From Monoplex corrugatus (lineage: Eukaryota > Mollusca > Gastropoda > Littorinimorpha > Ranellidae), in NCBI GenBank assembly GCA_030674185.1, contig JAPXFY010000026.1, forward strand, positions 47,978,732 through 48,042,731: a stretch of DNA of 64,000 bases. Direction: 5' to 3'. Positions 62,575 to 64,000 of this stretch are shown in pieces. Under the pieces are notes generated by a model. The model did no database searches, was not told the origin of the DNA, and worked only from the letters and a program-made list of their open reading frames with translations. Numbering within the stretch: the stretch's first letter is position 1; the number at the start of each line of letters is the position of its first letter. A program made the position numbers and the translations under genes.

Positions 62575-62960
62575 GCACTCTGTTGTTTGGGGAGGGAGGA
62601 GGGTGCATGCATGCAAGGTGTTTTCATGTTTCCATCAGCCACCAAACGCCGACAGCTTGCATGATATTTAACATGCGCATTTGATGTTGTGCATGCGCAT
62701 ATACAAATGACATACACACGAACAAAACATCCAACCTAACAAAGGACCATACAAAAACAGTCCACTGGTATGTTCAAAAACACTTGGGGGTCAAACCCAT
62801 CATGTATATAATGGGAGTCTGGCACTAAACAGGTGTACACTTGCACTGACCTGGGTGGGAGATGGGGAAGACTCTCCACCCAGTCTACCCATGCAGGTTT
62901 GAACCTTCACTTTCCACATGAAGACCAGACCAGTGGCCAAACCACTTGATTATCGTACCC
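62575..62960 (+). mobile_element. Interspersed repeat, also at 53330-53640
   Basis: CTCTGTTGTTTGGGGAGGGA, TTTCATGTTTCCATCAGCCA and ACACTTGCACTGACCTGGGT share order and spacing with the other copy. Confidence 0.55.
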
Positions 62961-63054
62961 CTCTACCATGTGACAGAAGAAGTATCTAAACTAAACATGG
63001 AACAGACCACACTAGCAAGTGTGTGAAAACTACACATTGGCACACTTCATCTTG

Positions 63055-63360
63055 TTGTGCATGGTAGTCAAGCGGGTAAACGTCTGACTTCCATTCAGAA
63101 GGTCCAGAGTTCAGGTCCTTGGTTCAATCCACTCAGACACCTCTATCCGGTGGGTAAAAGGTGGAGATTTCTCTGACCTCCCCAGGTCAATATGTGCGCA
63201 GACCTACCAGCGCCTCAACCCTCTTCATGTGTACACACACACACAGACTATCACACATGCTTGTTAAAGATCCTGTAAGTCATGTCAGTGGGTGGCTTCC
63301 GGAGAAACGAAAACACAGCATGCATGCCCATTTGCAACAACACAATGGAGTGTGATCAGC
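63055..63360 (+). mobile_element. tRNA-derived SINE family D
   Basis: Head with A-box-like TGGTAGTCAAGCGGGTAAAC and B box GGTTCAATCC, then GTAAAAGGTGGAGATTTCTC and a 3' part with TAAAGATCCTGTAAGTCATG. About 300 bp. Distinct from family C. Confidence 0.8.
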
Positions 63361-64000
63361 TTACAAAAAAATCTTCCTGCTCCACTGAATGTGCAGCGTG
63401 CGTATCCAAATGAGTTTGGAGAATAACAAGCACTACACAAGAATGAGTTACAATGACAATGATGTTCTAATGAACTAGTAGGTTCTATCTAACGGGAAAA
63501 AATAACTCGATTGCAAGTACGTGACATTTGCGGCATTAGTACGTATGGCACTTTCTGAGCACTGAGACTCTGTCTTAAAAACCCTGAAAAGCTATAAAAA
63601 TACAATGACTGCATTTTCAAGTGGACTAACTGCTGGCAATAGTCCTCAAATGAAAGTTAAAAAGCAAGTACTTGAATCCACCTCCTCTCAGAAAGCAAAT
63701 TCTATCAGGAATCAAATTTCTTAGAAAATCATAAGGGATCATGTTCTTCTGTTGTTTATATTTGTTTTTGTTTTTGATTACCTGTTTATTTAATTATTCA
63801 TTTTATCTATTAGTCAATGGTACCTTGAGGGAGTGAGGATACTTTTGATTTTCAAAAAAGTACATACTTTCATCTTATTTATTTTCATTTACTTATTTAT
63901 CTGTTCATTTGATGTATTTCATTTATCTATCATACTTTGAAGCAGTGGGGATACTTTTGATTTTCAAAACCATATACTTCACAATGGGTGAGAGGGGTAG
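63361..64000. other. AT-rich end of window with a short tandem duplication
   Basis: GATACTTTTGATTTTCAAAA occurs at about 63841 and again at about 63952, offset about 111 bp, in TTATTTAT-rich DNA. No gene recognised. Confidence 0.6.

Noticed and set aside
63055..63140. A genuine tRNA gene
   Set aside because: A and B boxes are present but the cloverleaf arms do not pair well by eye, and the sequence continues into a SINE body shared with 61490-61810.

Overview
This is a eukaryotic, metazoan window. It has no operons or ribosome-binding sites; it has spliced genes with GT..AG introns, very long dinucleotide and trinucleotide arrays, and many LINEs, SINEs and DNA transposons. The repeat style (tRNA-headed SINEs, elements ending in TTTAAACAACAACAA, CA arrays, RTE-like LINEs) suggests a mollusc, most likely a gastropod. 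That assignment is inference; no species is claimed. I see no virus-derived gene and no toxin gene.

Two host genes are visible, arranged head to head. On the minus strand (1-5174, running off the left edge) is a type II membrane protein gene. Its first exon (5174-3932) encodes a signal-anchor and a long acidic stem with Asn-Asp-Val repeats. Its second exon (317-1) resembles the N-terminal part of a GT10 alpha-1,3-fucosyltransferase. The donor and acceptor phases agree, but exon 1 needs one frame correction near 4720. On the plus strand, 7867-47697 is a complete GTF2H4 gene, the TFIIH subunit p52 (Tfb2). Thirteen coding exons total 1377 nt (458 codons plus stop), and every splice phase closes. 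The gene spans about 40 kb although its coding sequence is under 1.4 kb, because its introns are filled with mobile elements.

Intron content of GTF2H4, left to right. Intron 1 holds a TTAA-flanked MITE, a full-length RTE-like LINE with a 15-bp target duplication and a nested pogo-type MITE, a CR1-like fragment, and a nearly perfect inverted duplication enclosing two extra pieces of exon 2. Intron 3 holds a tRNA-derived SINE. Intron 4 holds a 4.7-kb piggyBac element with TTAA ends and a decayed transposase. Intron 5 holds SINEs and a truncated RTE copy. Intron 6 holds a CR1-like LINE. Intron 7 holds a TA-flanked MITE inside an ATAAT array, an RTE copy inside a GATAT array, and a second LINE family whose 3' UTR matches the 3' half of the tRNA-derived SINE. 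Intron 12 holds a Tc1 element (DD34E) with two disabling changes.

Downstream of GTF2H4 (47698-64000) I recognise no host gene. This part contains more SINE copies, a 2.7-kb insertion with short inverted termini and 11-bp target duplications that splits one SINE copy, a 665-bp piggyBac deletion derivative related to the intron-4 element, a perfect 25-bp hairpin, and a 51-bp minisatellite that seems to have grown out of the TTAA-flanked MITE.

The main interest is the transposon biology: matched autonomous/non-autonomous pairs (piggyBac and its MITE, LINE and SINE), internal empty sites that date insertions, and repeats that abut splice sites of an essential transcription/repair gene.
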